64,000 nt of DNA, from contig SADC01001302.1 of the NCBI GenBank assembly GCA_004194705.1, positions 310,001 through 374,000 on the forward strand. Direction: 5' to 3'. Shown here piece after piece: positions 11,749 through 23,083 of the stretch. Both the position numbers and the translations under genes were made by a program. How positions within the stretch are numbered: position 1 is the stretch's first letter; each line of letters opens with the position of its first letter. The notes under the pieces were generated by a model that was given only the letters and a program-made list of their open reading frames with translations, was not told the DNA's origin and did not search any database. This DNA comes from Ditylenchus dipsaci. Its lineage: Eukaryota > Nematoda > Chromadorea > Rhabditida > Anguinidae.

Positions 11749-11966
11749 TTTGGGTCTTTTCTTAAAAAACTAAAACATAAAATTTTGAAATCACAGAAAA
11801 CCACTTTTAACTAGTTAGAATGCGTAACGATTAGCGAAGATTTATTCGTACTCACTCACGAAGATATGACCATAACTTTTTTGATTTTGATGAAATTTTT
11901 TTTTTTAAGTCAAAAGACAAAGTAATACAAGTGAAGTGTCAGCCTTGATTGGCAGCCCCTGAGATA

Positions 11967-12652
11967 CCGTATTTCTCTAATAGACGGGTAGTTTCTATTA
12001 GAAGGGTAGTCTCTAATAGACGGGTACCCCTCGAGGGGGGTCGAAAAATAGACGGGTAGTCTCTATTAGACGGGTAGTCTCTAATAGACGGGTACCCCCA
12101 CAAAGTGTGTTAGAGTTTGAAAAAAATCTGTTTAAATTAGCGCGCTTTTTATTGTTTTATTTTTAAAAAGTGACAAAATCAGTCATGTATAATCGTAGAA
12201 GCACTTCTTTATTTTTATTTTATTTTCTCGTCTTTTGTAACTGAATTGAATTTCAGTTGAAGCAATGAGCAACTCAAGCGATGATCAGATCTCGGGCAAC
12301 CGCTTTAATGTCCGTCTACCTTCAATGGATCATTGATGCATGGGAGAGCCTTCCGAAAGAGCTGGTCCAAAACTCGTTCAAATCTTGTGGAATCAGCACG
12401 GCAACTGATGGAAAAAAAACTGATGAATATTGAAATTGCTCTAATGTTATGCTGTTTGTCTGGATGAAAAATAGTTGTTATGAAATAAAGTTGCTTGTTA
12501 AAATCCATGATTGTGTTTTAGCTGGACTGAAAAAAAAAATTGGTTGAAAAATGGACGGGTAGTCTCTATTAGACGGGTAGTCTCTAATTGACGGGTACCC
12601 TCGAGGGGGTTGAAAAATAGACGGGTATACCCGTCTATTAGAGAAAATACGG
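11967..12652 (+). mobile_element. TA-flanked element, TACCGTATTTCTCTAATAGACGGG ends
   Basis: Terminal inverted repeats CCGTATTTCTCTAATAGACGGG at the left and its mirror at the right, with TA at 11965-11966 and 12653-12654. Sub-terminal direct repeats of CTCTATTAGACGGGTAGT occur at both ends. A transposase-like fragment is inside (12326-12433). The same terminus bounds other MITEs in the window, which suggests this element or a relative supplies the mobilising enzyme. Confidence 0.78.
12326..12433 (+). pseudogene. pogo-like transposase C-terminal fragment
   Basis: One frame reads WIIDAWESLPKELVQNSF followed by KSCGIS and ends soon after at a stop. W-x3-AW-x-S-(x)n-SF-x-x-CGIS is the usual closing motif of pogo/Tigger/jerky-type DDE transposases, downstream of the catalytic triad. 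No catalytic part is present. It lies in a 686-bp element with TA target duplication, matching that superfamily. Confidence 0.65.
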
Positions 12653-13080
12653 TAAGTCTTGCCTGTCACTTATCTAGGGTTACATATTGAGTGCGAAACC
12701 AAGCAAATCCACTCAGCGTGCCCAATTAGTTATTTGAGCCGCTCACCGAGATGAGTAACTCAGGATTTAATGCTGCTAAACCTCTAAAATACATTTTTAC
12801 AATACCTTCAAACTGACAAGGCGAAGTTAAAGTTATAAAAAAATTGAAATCTGATGTTTTGATCAGAGATTCCGTCTTTTAAACACTCCTATTACGTCTT
12901 ACATGAATACAGAATAAATTTTTCTCTTAAAATAGTTCTTTGCCGAAAAATTGCTTTTATGAAAGCCGATTTTTAGTTGGAATTTATTTTAATTCTCTGA
13001 CTATAGACGAGAAAAAAACGTTCTTTTTCCAATGTCTGTAAGTGTTGAAATAATTTTTTTTGCTGCTATTTGTTAAAAGA

Positions 13081-13316
13081 CCATGCCGTGCGTTCTAGAT
13101 TGTCCCCCACCAATTCAAAATTTTTACCTAATCATTTAACTTCTGTATGGATGTTTAAGCTTAGCCTAAAACAAGGCCTAGAATTTAATTTTAGGTAAGG
13201 TTTTGTTAGAAATCGAGTTGAGAAATCCGTGCACAAGTTCAGTGATTAGGGAAAATTTTAAATTGACGATGGGAAAATGGTGGACAAATAGAAGAAACGG
13301 GCATGATCCTTTAATT
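13081..13316. mobile_element. MITE, GGACCAT-like family
   Basis: Mirrored ends AAAGACCATGCCGTGCGTTC and its partner near GGGCATGATCCTTTAATT. TTGTCCCCCACCAATTCAAAATTTTTACC recurs inverted as AAAATTTTAAATTGACGATGG and TGGTGGACAA. Related to 63470 (TTGTCCCCCCGCCAATTCAATTT). Confidence 0.6.
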
Positions 13317-13373
13317 AGTTGTCGCTAAATTCGTTTAATTGGAAGATAAAGTTATACGCAGTATTTTTCATAC

Positions 13374-14780
13374 AGTCAACGCTAGATATAACGAACTTCA
13401 TTCAAGTTCGTTTCCAGCTATGGTCCGACACTTCATTCACCTTAACTTTTGAGATAGCTTGGCAAATGGAATTCATCAGTCTAGTCTGAAAAGTTGCAAG
13501 GATTCAGATTTCGCCGGTCACTTTTGTGAATAGCAATAATTTATGAAAGACTTTATATACGCATCGCCTTAGGTCACAGGTTCGACTACCACTGTGTGCA
13601 ACACCTTTTTTATCCTTTTATTTACAAGTTCAGTGTCAAAATGTAGCCAAGTTTCTGTGCTTTCCATTTGAGCTGTCATTAAGAGAAAAACGTAATATAA
13701 AGTTGGAGGTAGAGTTTGAAAAACCTTCTACGATGTCCAATTCCATGACATCCTACCCAGGAGTATCCAGAAGTATTCGGTAGTATCCTGGAACTGACGT
13801 TTTTCACAATTTTAATTGACATACTCTTTTGCAACCTCACACTCAAAATGTAGCCCTGCTTCTTGCCGTCATTTTCAGCACACGGTTGTATAAAATCATG
13901 TAGATTGAAATCGCAAAAATGTCAGTTCCTAAATAATACTGAAATCCTACGCTTCAATAGTACTCATTTCTTTCCAGATCAAACCTTCGCTAGCTACCTT
14001 TCTTTTATGAAGTAATTCTGGTGTGGAAAATTTGTATCTTGTTCCTCATGAAATTCTGACTCTAAAAAGTCACTAAACGCGTTGACAAATAAATAAATTG
14101 GTGGAGGCTCAGGCTATATTAGTCTAAGTACGCATCATTCTGGCTGGTTTCTCTAACTTGGTAGTCATCTGCCAAAAATCGCAAAATTGAGGCTGTTGCT
14201 GACAGCAAAGCACTGCTGGAGATGGTCGCAATCGACTGCTCGATGATTTTTGCCCTAAAGTCAGTAAACTTACTAAAAAAGTAAATTAAAACACCCCAGA
14301 GGGACTTGAACTTTCGACAGTAGGCGATGCGTATATAAAGTCCACCCGGTACTTCTTCCGTTGGGGGGACAAAACTCAATTTTTTATTTTCATTTTTCGT
14401 TAAAAATTTAAAAAGTTAAAAAAAAAGGGCGTAAAAAATTTAATGGACCAGATATTATGTTCCATTTATGGTCCCAGATTGCTGAATTGTATAAAATTGA
14501 GTGTTTAATAAAATTGAGTTTTGTCCCCCCAACGGAAGTAGTACCGTCCACCCCTCCCCCCCCCCTTTAAGCTTCTTTACTGAATGATTGGGTAATAAGA
14601 TTTGTTTCTTAAGAAGTGTTTTTAATCGGCAAAGCTTTTTCTTGCTGTAAAAATATTTTTTGTTGACGCAAAAATAGTTGTTTCTGTCGCAGAAAGACTT
14701 TTTTGTGATAAAAAGCTTTTTTCGCCGCATTTATTTATTTATTTATTTATTTATTTCGCCCCAACATTTATTAACAGTAA
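13374..14780. other. Repeat-rich intergenic stretch
   Basis: Contains a left end of the CAGTCAACGCTAGATATAACG family (13375), a degenerate tRNA-like B box GGTTCGACTACC (13577), and an inverted pair near 14330-14535 around CAAAACTCAATTTT / AAAATTGAGTTTTGTCCCCCCAACGGAAG. An (ATTT)n microsatellite lies at 14727-14756. No supported gene. Confidence 0.45.
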
Positions 14781-14800
14781 TTTAAAAAAAATTATAAAAT

Positions 14801-16223
14801 TCACGAAAAAGATGGCCAATGAAAACCAGGTCTGGATCGTACACCCTTGTAATATTTAATGTAACAGTTTTTGGAAAAGTCATCAGCGCTTCTTCCATCT
14901 CCTTCCACACACACGTCTTTGGTGCCAAAATAGACATGTTCTTGCATAACTCCATCGATCTTCTTTTCACAGTACAAGAACACATTGGTAGCTATCTCAT
15001 ACTTCTCTGGCATCTTTCGCTCACTATTGAACACTTGGTCACGCAGCTCTTTCTGGCGAATAGGACGGCCAGCTGGACAACACAAGCATAGAGTGGGAAA
15101 CTCATCCATCCAGCCTTTTTGGATCAACTGATGGGACAATAAGTGGGCTGAATTATTGTCGTAGAGCCCACCGCATTTGCATGGACTGTCTTCTAAAATA
15201 AATTAAACAAGTTCTTTAAAAGAAATTTTTATAGCTTTACTTTTAGCAAACACAAAGTCGCTAAAGTCGACTCCTGTTATAAGGGCCGCCCCTAAACTGC
15301 TAGGGTTCGACAAATTTCTAACCCAAATTATGACGTCTTTTGACCAGTCCGATTGGCTAGTCCAGTCCAAGAAATTACAAAGATTTCGAATTGGGATTTT
15401 CGCCATTAAAACAAGCAGCTCCCGAACAGTCTTGTCCACGCCTGATTTTATCAACCGCCACATCAACCATCAACCGGTTGATAGATTTTAGGTTGATCAA
15501 GTAGTTGATAAAGTTGATCAACCGGTGGCCCACCGGCTAATCAACCGGTTGATAACGCCGGTTGCTCCCGATATAAGGGCACTTTATTCTCAAAAAGAAG
15601 TGGCCTTATTGCCAAAAGGATTAATGGCGAAATCTTTTTTTTTTAGCAATAATTGGTGAAATAGAAATTATTGCTATTTTTTGACTGGACTAGCCAATAA
15701 GTTTCTGCAAAAAAATTCGTCGAATCCGAAATTGGGTCAGAAAAGTGTCAGACCATAAGTGAAAACGCACTTGAGGGCTGCTGTTATAACAGGAGTCAAC
15801 TGTAGTGAAAATTTGATAAGAAAAATAAAATTTTGATTTTATATACCAACCTGTGAAATGAAAACCTTCGGCTTGAGTTGACCAAGTGGATCTATACTTG
15901 TTGAATTCCCTCATTGCAATCCTGTACAAATCAATCTTTTTCTTAGCACTCTTCAGTTGTTCTTTTGCCTGTGCTGAATTGTCCAAGAATTCAGATGATG
16001 GAAGCTCAACCAAATGGTCTAATCTGGAGCTGAGATCATCAAAGAAATGTTCTACTTCCTGATCCGCCTCTTGTTTGTTAAATAAAGGGCGCGATCGTAT
16101 CTCCATGATTTTGGCGAATTCGGTCTCAAAATCTTTCCAGGTATTGTCAAGATGGTCATATTGCTCACACATAGATATTGGAATAAGATTTATTGCAGTA
16201 AAAATATAATTTGGGAAATATTT
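14801..16223 (-). CDS. Cys-rich protein of unknown family, two exons seen
   Basis: Two exons on the minus strand are visible. The upstream one (about 15850-16223) reads through MCEQYDHLDNTWKDFETEF and a charged, helix-prone stretch rich in E, K and D. The downstream exon (14801-15192) starts after TTTTAG and is Cys-rich: CKCGG, LCLCC, LYCEKK, DVCVEG and NCYIKYY, then a stop. The intron (15193-15850) is swollen by TCAACCGGTTGA repeats and a MITE. The phase (ACA-G / AA-GAC) fits. No signal peptide is visible because the true 5' end is uncertain: an AG at 16224 suggests an earlier exon I cannot find. I do not recognise the fold; the Cys pairs could bind zinc or form disulphides. Confidence 0.55.
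15470..15560. repeat. TCAACCGGTTGA palindromic repeats
   Basis: Several copies of TCAACCGGTTGAT and TTGATCAACCGGTGG occur in both orientations within 90 bp of an intron. Each unit is itself palindromic. Probably the end of a MITE; function unknown. Confidence 0.6.
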
Positions 16224-16793
16224 CTTCCTAAAGATGATAATGAAGCCAATAAATTTATTTATTAAAGCCAATTAGCACCACATTAAAAAATAAAAGGGTT
16301 TTTAAGCTAAAGTATGTAAGAGAACAAATTGTTGGTTGGCTAAGTAAGAGCAGAGATATTGAAAAATGAGTTGGAAAGACAAAAAAAACTTTTCTTTATT
16401 CGCGGGCTAAGATTTCATAAATCACACATGTCGTTTTTGCAGCTATTGCTTCTTTTCGGCCATCTGCTCGTTTTACTGGGACAGAACATCTTTTAAATGA
16501 TAAATATATTGTTTGAGGATCCATATCTGCTTCAAACATTTTAAAACAAGAGTGAACATGGTATAAACTCTGAACATAGTAGTCCTAATCTCAAGTTCGT
16601 TCCTCCTGGGTTCCGATAATTTTTCCTCAATTTTTGAAATCTTTCGCCAAATGTGATTGGTCAATCTAGGGCTGAAAATCACCAGAATTACAATTTTGCT
16701 GGTCGTTTTCATTAAGGACGATTTTATTTACGTCCTAAAAACAAACTTTTTAAGTCACGTTATATCGACAGTTCACTGTATAAATTAAGGCTA

Positions 16794-17222
16794 TGGTCAC
16801 ATTCCTTGGTCTTGGTCGATGTCAAGGTCGACTTTTTTGAACTTCTTTTGGCCAGAGATGACTTTTTCTTGTATCATTTGTGTTTTTTCATACCAAACAA
16901 TAGCTGAGGAACTAAGCTTTCTTTTACATCAAACAATTTTGATTTAAATGACAAAAGTGCGTGTAATGATACAAAGTTGTAGGTTGGTCGATGTCGAAGT
17001 CGATTTACCTCGACCGTGACATCGACCAACCTACAACTTTTAGACCATCATGTATATTTTTGTTACATTTTTCGAAATGTTTTTGATACACAAAAAGCTT
17101 AGATCCTGAGCTATTGTTTGGTATAAAAAACATAAAAATGATACGAGAAAAGAATCATCTCTGCCACAAATAAGTTCAAAAAGTCGACCTCGACATCGAC
17201 CAAGACCAAGGAGTGTGACCAG
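16794..17222. mobile_element. Long MITE with CTATGGTCACATTCCTTGG ends
   Basis: Inverted repeat of about 430 bp. Both arms share GGTCACATTCCTTGGTCTTG, GTCGATGTC, AAGTCGAC and ACCAAACAATAGCT in mirrored order, meeting near 17010 (ACCTCGACCGTGACATCGACC). The central 16975-17045 segment is a second, tighter palindrome around TTGTAGGTTGGTCGATGTC. Confidence 0.8.
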
Positions 17223-17673
17223 GGGGTAAAGCTAGAATATATAATGAATCACGGTTTCAAGATTCCAGCATTCACAATCATTGTAACCAGTATTGACCAA
17301 TGACGGATCAGACCGAACTCTAAAGACCGATTAAATATTGTCATGCTATGTTGAAGCCAAATTTTAAAAGTAACTTCATGGTAATAATTGAGTTAGGCCA
17401 CTTGATAGTGCATATACAGAGCGCTTCAACGAATCTTGACCACCTAAAGTTATTAAACAAGTAACCCATTGTCCGGTGGATTTCAGAATTCTTCTGGTTG
17501 AGAATTCTCACGAGTTTTTAATTTCTGTTAGGATTCTGTACAACAGTCATAAGAACCCCTACATTTATTGTAATTGTAAAATGCACGCAGCATCAAGAGT
17601 ATATTGCATTTACGTGGAGCTCTAAAGAACTTAAGCAAATAAATACTTTTTTATTAGCAGAATCAAAACAGTC

Positions 17674-19539
17674 TCATGGCTTGTTGTAAGTGACCAGGTG
17701 GAACTGAGTTTTAACCGTGTCAAACATAACTTGGTCGTGATTCAGTCCACTGTGCTAAACATTTAAATTTTTTTTTTAAGTTAATTTGTTTTTCCTACCG
17801 GAAATGCTTGATTTTCGCCTTGTATTTGGCTAGTAACTCGACCGCATGCTTGGTAGCCCACTTTGTCATCACCGGTGGAGAATATTGTGTAGATGTTGTC
17901 AGCTTCATACCTAGGTCTAATAGCAACACAAATTTTAATCATTATTTAAATATGCCTTATTCAAATGTTCAAACCTAGAATTGATGTCATTGAGAAATCT
18001 AGAACCACAGGCCATTCCATTGACCAGATTGCAGCTGCCTACAGGAATAACGCAAAGAAAGAGCCAAAGTTTGCACCGGCTACGCCAATAAAAGTATTTA
18101 CAAGGCCAGAAAGAGGTGCCCAATGTTTTCATTAGTGTCTGCGCAAATGCCACCCATTATAGCCTAAGTTTTTTTAATAAAAACTAAAAAATTCCTTCAC
18201 CGTATTTTCTCTAATAATAACTCTGGTATGCATGAAAAAGCATGCATACCAGAGTTTATTTATGCAGCAGGCCCCAGAAAGTGAAAATCTGTTCAAAATC
18301 TAATCATTTTTACCTTCATTTGACTTAAAAAAGGCCGAAAATTGGTGAAAATACCCTAAAAAGACCATCTTTGCCTGAGGGTGGGAGGCAATTTTTTGAT
18401 AAAAATCAACTTTTTTATTCAGAAAGTGTTTAGAAATTCTTCTCCTACTTGTTGTGCAGAAAAATAAGTCCTGGGGGTGATTTTGGATCACTTTTCAAAA
18501 ATCCGAGTATGGGGGGAACTAAAGAAGTGCCTTAAAAAGCACCTTTCTAGCAATAGGAGAGCCCATAGAGTAACCAATAACATTCACTTTGGAATTAGTG
18601 TATTGTGCTACTGCAGTGATCATCATCCTAATCTGCAAAAAAAGTTTAACGTGATAGATAATGCAGGGTTACGATTTTCGTGTAATGGCAATTCATCGTT
18701 ACAAAAAGAATAGGTGTTTTGCCACCATCTCCATAAGTCGTCCCATACACTTCTTCGTCCTTATAACCACTTGCTAGAAAAAATTGTTGGATGCGAGCAA
18801 ATGTGCCAGCTAAAATAGCAAGTCTCAAGCTAGTATTTGGTTAAATTTTTTTGCAAATTACCAGTGTTTGTAATGCCATGCACTAAAATGACAGGTCGGT
18901 ATCTAAAAATTTGAATTTGTTGGATTTTATGACAAAGTATAACATAAACCGTTCTATTTGATGTTGAATTAAATTAAGGTTTGACTTCTATCTGTTTTCA
19001 TTTTATATGGGAGTTACTGAATTTTAAAATATCAGAAAAAAATATTAGAATATCAGTTTTAAATTAAGTTAGAGGGTAGTAGGGATTGTGTTGTTGAGCG
19101 AATATTTCGACTATGGTTCGAATCCGCGCTTGAACAGATTAATTTTTTTCTTGATTTACTATGAACTTTCAACCTAAGGAGACATGAGCTTTTGAAGAAT
19201 GAAAAATATGATTTTAAAAAATTAATAAAGATTTTAGAATCCTCACGATTATCAGTAAAAGAAATAATTTTGGAGATGACAAATTCATGAACCATTCTGT
19301 ATGAGGTGATTATATAAAAGCTATTACAATATAAACTTGCTTCGTTATTGTACCGATCGGATGGACACCTCCCCAAAACTGCCACCTCCACCCACATCTT
19401 CTCGGGCAAGCTCTGTGTCTACAGCTGCACCATAGGTCTGTGTCAAAAACTGTCTGAAGTGTGGCGAAAAAGTGGATTGGATTGTTTTAGATAAAGCCAG
19501 AAGCACAAATGTGTGCAAGTAAATTGTGTAATTAGACAT
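17674..19539 (-). CDS. Secreted lipase, class 2 (alpha/beta hydrolase)
   Basis: Triacylglycerol lipase-type enzyme. Exons on the minus strand: 19369-19539 (signal peptide, then FSPHFRQFLTQTYG and VGGGGSFGE), 18862-18902 (RPVILVHGITNT, oxyanion strand), 18703-18829 (EVYGTTYGDGGKTP), 18543-18632 (NVIGYSMGSPIARK, nucleophile elbow with catalytic Ser), 17975-18163 (FIGVAGANFGS, then CNLVNGMACGSRFLNDIN), 17799-17916 (YEADNIYTIFSTGDDKVGY, with the likely Asp) and 17674-17754 (GLNHDQVMFDTV, with catalytic His, then stop). Order and motifs match the class-2 lipase family, which is greatly expanded in nematodes. Frame breaks lie near 18110 and 18025, and the phase is off at two short exons. These look like single-base errors because all catalytic motifs survive. 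A MITE end sits in the intron near 18200-18270. Confidence 0.88.
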
Positions 19540-20049
19540 TTTAACTAGCTATAGGCTGTGTAACAATTTTATTTAATAAAATGGTTGGAAGTATATAGGA
19601 AATCTGATTGCAAAAGGTTGACACAGTAAAAGAGATGCTTTCCATTGTTACGTAACCTTTATATGTTCTTCTATTTGGAATGGATGACTCCTAGGTTAGC
19701 CTGCGGGGTTGGAAAACAAGTACGTCAAACTAGTTTGCCAATTACAAACTTCAATTGGCTAAGAAAAAAGCTGATATGAATAAAAACATAAATGTAAGAT
19801 TTGATGCACTGTATTTCTTCTAATGAGCGCCCATGCTCTAATAAGCGCCCATCCCTTACTTTGAAAACCTACAGGGTGTTCAAACTTTCCCAAACACATA
19901 TCTTTTTGAATTAGCGCCGAAAATTATTGACCAACCACTCATTCTGAAGCTCATAATCTAGCATATTGTTTAAAAAATATTTGATAGATTTTGATTAATT
20001 TCACGTTTCGATCGGGTCCTGCACCAATTAGATGGCCCCGTCAGTCTCC
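19540..20049. other. Intergenic, upstream of the lipase
   Basis: No gene. Holds the lipase 5' flank and a MITE scrap (TCTTCTAATGAGCGCCCATGCTCTAATAAGCGCCC near 19815). Nothing else recognised. Confidence 0.4.
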
Positions 20050-20265
20050 TGACCATACCTGCACCAGCGCCAGCGACGGCGCCAAGCGCCAGCGCCGGCG
20101 CTGGCGCTGCCGCCGGCGCCGGCGCTGTTTTTAAAAATGCCTGGCGGCGCCGCCAGGCGCCGGCGCCAAAATTTTTTGGAGCCTGGCGCCGGCGCTGGCG
20201 CTGGCGGCGATTTTTTTATGATGTTGGCGCTGGCGCCGGCGATGGTGCTGGCGCCGGGTGATGGA
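20050..20265. repeat. GC-rich palindromic block, copy 1
   Basis: About 200 bp of GGCGCCGGCGCTGGCGC permutations in an AT-rich region. It contains the fully palindromic CCTGGCGGCGCCGCCAGG and short A/T spacers. A second copy in the same orientation lies at 27015-27215, on the other side of the nested transposons. Frames across it are Ala/Pro/Gly low complexity and not coding. Confidence 0.8.
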
Positions 20266-20285
20266 ACAGCCAAGTGGTTGAACAG

Positions 20286-20520
20286 CCTTCTATTTTCGAC
20301 TTTGGAACTGTCATGCTCAGAAAACATATTGGAGCGGGTGAAACGGAGCAAATAACAAGATTTTTCGAGGAAATATCTAACGAAAATCTGGAAATTGAAC
20401 GTGATTCTGGTGATTTTTGGAAAGCTCATTCAAGGTTATGCAAAAATACTTGATTGAAATTCAAATTTTTGTAAAAAAAATTTATAGATCTATCCATCAA
20501 CTTCTAAGCTAGCATTTGAT
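20286..20520 (+). pseudogene. hAT transposase, upstream part (interrupted)
   Basis: An exon-like frame reads IFDFGTVMLRKHIGAG, then FFEEISNENLEIERDSGDFW and KAHSR, followed by an intron-like gap. It then continues as YPSTSKLAFDI up to 20521, where a MITE begins. The continuation LPIPASSGAVERMFSIMS is found at 26737. Together these give the C-terminal hAT dimerisation region (W-K-x-H then YPxxxxLAxDIL-IPASS-x-x-VER-FS). A one-base phase problem exists across the internal intron. Relic of a hAT element, not a host gene. Confidence 0.72.
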
Positions 20521-20692
20521 ATACCGTATTTACTGTGTTAAGTCCCCATGGGAGTTATTTTCAACCTCTAAAAAATCGAAAAATTTTAAGGTCGATTTTG
20601 AGATTTTTGGGTGCTCAACCAAAATCTGAAAAGTGTAATCAGGTAAACTCACGGCAACTAAGAAAACGCAAAAACAGATTTGCGAAATGTTC

Positions 20693-21882
20693 GGCTCTAT
20701 ATGTGTTCGTGGAACTCCCAAAAAAATTTTGCCTTGGTCCCCCTGTTGTTTTTTTTCGTAATTTTTTGAAATTTGTGCCTTGGTCCCCCCTGTTGATTTG
20801 TTTTGATATTTTTTTTCAAAAGTCTTAAAAAGTCAAATAGAAGGCAAATAGATTTTTATTTTTGTGCTTTTTTTAGTCCGTGTTTTCTAGGCAAGATAAT
20901 TGAAATGGATGAAAGTGCATTCTCGCGGCCGAAGCATCATCGCGGTGCTCCAAAAGGTGGTCATAGCAGGTGGATGTTCGGAGGAGTTGAAAGAGGAGAA
21001 GGAGGAAAGGCTTTGCAATAAGAGTTGATCGTCGTCGTCGAGAAGACCTCTATCCACAGATTCGCGCTCGCATCCATCCTGGTACTATGCTTCTCAGCGA
21101 TGAATATCCTACGTACATTTGCTTACGAAGTCACATGCCTGAGTATCAGCATCTGATGATCCGACATAAGAAGAAAACTGGCGGTGGTTTTGCTAAATGG
21201 GTGAAGATTCCTCGGCGGCGTGTTATCGGTCACTCAACCTGGCTTCGCGTTCACACCAACAAGTGCGAAGGGATGTGGGAGTTGATGAGCATAAGATAAA
21301 GCGATTCAGAGGAACGTCGGAAGGCCATCTACAGGATACATTTCTGAGGCAGTTTTTCGAATGAACACGAATGCAATGAAATGAACGTGTTTGAGCATAT
21401 AATTTGTTATTCACAGCATGGTGTTCGAATAGTTGGCTGAAAATGTTTTTTCTCGAAATAAAGAACACTGTATGCAAGACTCGTACTTTAAAATTCTTGG
21501 CTGAGCCTTAAGTATGTGAGCCCTTGTCCATTTACTACGGTGGACAGAAAGGTGAACTTCCATTGAATTAAGGGTCGGCCGAAGGCCGGCCAGGTAAAAA
21601 CCCTTTAAGGAATTTTTCTCTTTAATGATTTTTTACCTGGCGGCCTTCGGCCGACCCCTAATTCAATGGAAGTTCACCTTTCTGTCCACCGTAGTAAATG
21701 GACAAGGGCTCACATACTTTAAAAAAGGTTTTTGGCTGTTTGATACTTTTTAAGACTTTTGAAAAAAATATCAAAACAAATCAACAGGGGGGACCAAGCA
21801 CAAATTTCAAAAAATTACGAAAAAAACAACAGGGGGACCAAGGCAAAATTTTTTTGGGAGTTCCACGAACACATATAGAGCC
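20693..21882 (+). mobile_element. Merlin monomer 1
   Basis: Left terminal repeat from 20693, transposase frame 20905-21432, internal palindrome 21511-21719, right terminal repeat to 21882. Followed by AATG (21883-21886) before monomer 2. Confidence 0.85.
20905..21432 (+). pseudogene. Merlin transposase catalytic domain, copy 1 (frame-broken)
   Basis: DDE-type transposase (ISXO2/IS1595-like). Begins IEMDESAFSRPKHHRGAPKG (first Asp in MDES), then RWMFGGVER. The second Asp is in LLSDEYPTY, and the third acidic residue is likely in CEGMWEL. Single-base losses near 21008 and 21287 and near 21380 break the frame. The N-terminal DNA-binding part expected upstream is absent; a TTTCTAG acceptor-like site directly precedes the domain. 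Confidence 0.8.
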
Positions 21883-21886
21883 AATG

Positions 21887-23078
21887 GGCTCTATATGTGT
21901 TCGTGGAACTCCCAAAAAAATTTTGCCTTGGTCCCCCCTGTTGTTTTTTTTCGTAATTTTTTGAAATTTGTGCCTTTGTCCCCCCTGTTGATTTGTTTTG
22001 ATATTTTTTTTCAAAAGTCTTAAAAAGTCAAATAGAAGCAAATAGATTTTATTTTTGTGCTTTTTTTAGTCCGTGTTTCTAGGCAAGATAATTGAAATGG
22101 ATGAAAGTGCATTCTCGCGGCCGAAGCATCATCGCGGTGCCAAAAGGTGGTCATAGCAGGTGGATGTTCGGAGGAGTTGAAAGAGGAGAAGGAGGAGAGG
22201 CTTTGCAATAAGAGTTGATCGTCGTCGTCGAGAAGACCTCTATCCACAGATTCGCGCTCGCATCCATCCTGGTACTATGCTTCTCAGCGATGAATATCCT
22301 ACGTACATTTGCTTACGAAGTCACATGCCTGAGTATCAGCATCTGATGATCCGACATAAGAAGAAAACTGGCGGTGGTTTTGCTAAATGGGTGAAGATTC
22401 TCGGCGGCGTGTTATCGGTCACTCAACTGGCTTCGCGTTCACACCAACAAGTGCGAAGGGATGTGGGAGTTGATGAAGCATAAGATAAAGCGATTCAGAG
22501 GAACGTCGGAAGGCCATCTACAGGGATACATTTCTGAGGCAGTTTTTCGAATGAACACGAATGCAATGAAAATGAACGTGTTTGAGCATATAATTGATGT
22601 TATTCACAGCATGGTGTTCGAATAGTTGGCTGAAAATGTGTTTTTCTCGAAATAAAGAACACTGTATGCAAGAACTCGTACTTTAAAAATTCTTGGCTGA
22701 GCCTTAAGTATGTGAGCCTTGTCCATTTACTACGGTGGACAGAAAGGTGAACTTCCATTGAATTAAGGGTCGGCCGAAGGCCGGCCAGGTAAAAAACCCT
22801 TTAAGGAATTTTTCTCTTTAATGATTTTTTACCTGGCCGGCCTTCGGCCGACCCCTAATTCAATGGAAGTTCACCTTTCTGTCCACCGTAGTAAATGGAC
22901 AAGGGCTCACATACTTTAAAAAAGGTTTTTGGCTGTTTGATATTTTTAAGACTTTTGAAAAAAAATATCAAAACAAATCAACAGGGGGGACCAAGGCACA
23001 AATTTCAAAAAATTACGAAAAAAAACAACAGGGGACCAAGGCAAATTTTTTGGGAGTTCCACGAACACATATAGAGCC
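21887..23078 (+). mobile_element. Merlin monomer 2
   Basis: Same order as monomer 1. The left repeat spans about 21887-22029, the palindrome 22708-22916, and the right repeat ends at 23078. The junction to monomer 3 is AAATG (23079-23083). Confidence 0.85.
22097..22625 (+). pseudogene. Merlin transposase catalytic domain, copy 2 (frame-broken)
   Basis: Same domain as copy 1. Two bases are lost near 22140 (GGTGCCAAAAGG against GGTGCTCCAAAAGG in other copies), with further losses near 22195 and 22400. The C-terminal part, through NAMKMNVFEHIIDVIHSMVFE, is intact in frame. Confidence 0.78.
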
Positions 23079-23083
23079 AAATG

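Noticed and set aside
20028..20429. 133-codon minus-strand frame rich in Ala, Gly, Pro over the GC-rich block
   Set aside because: It is the translation of GGCGCC repeats plus the antisense of the hAT frame, with no start context and no domain.
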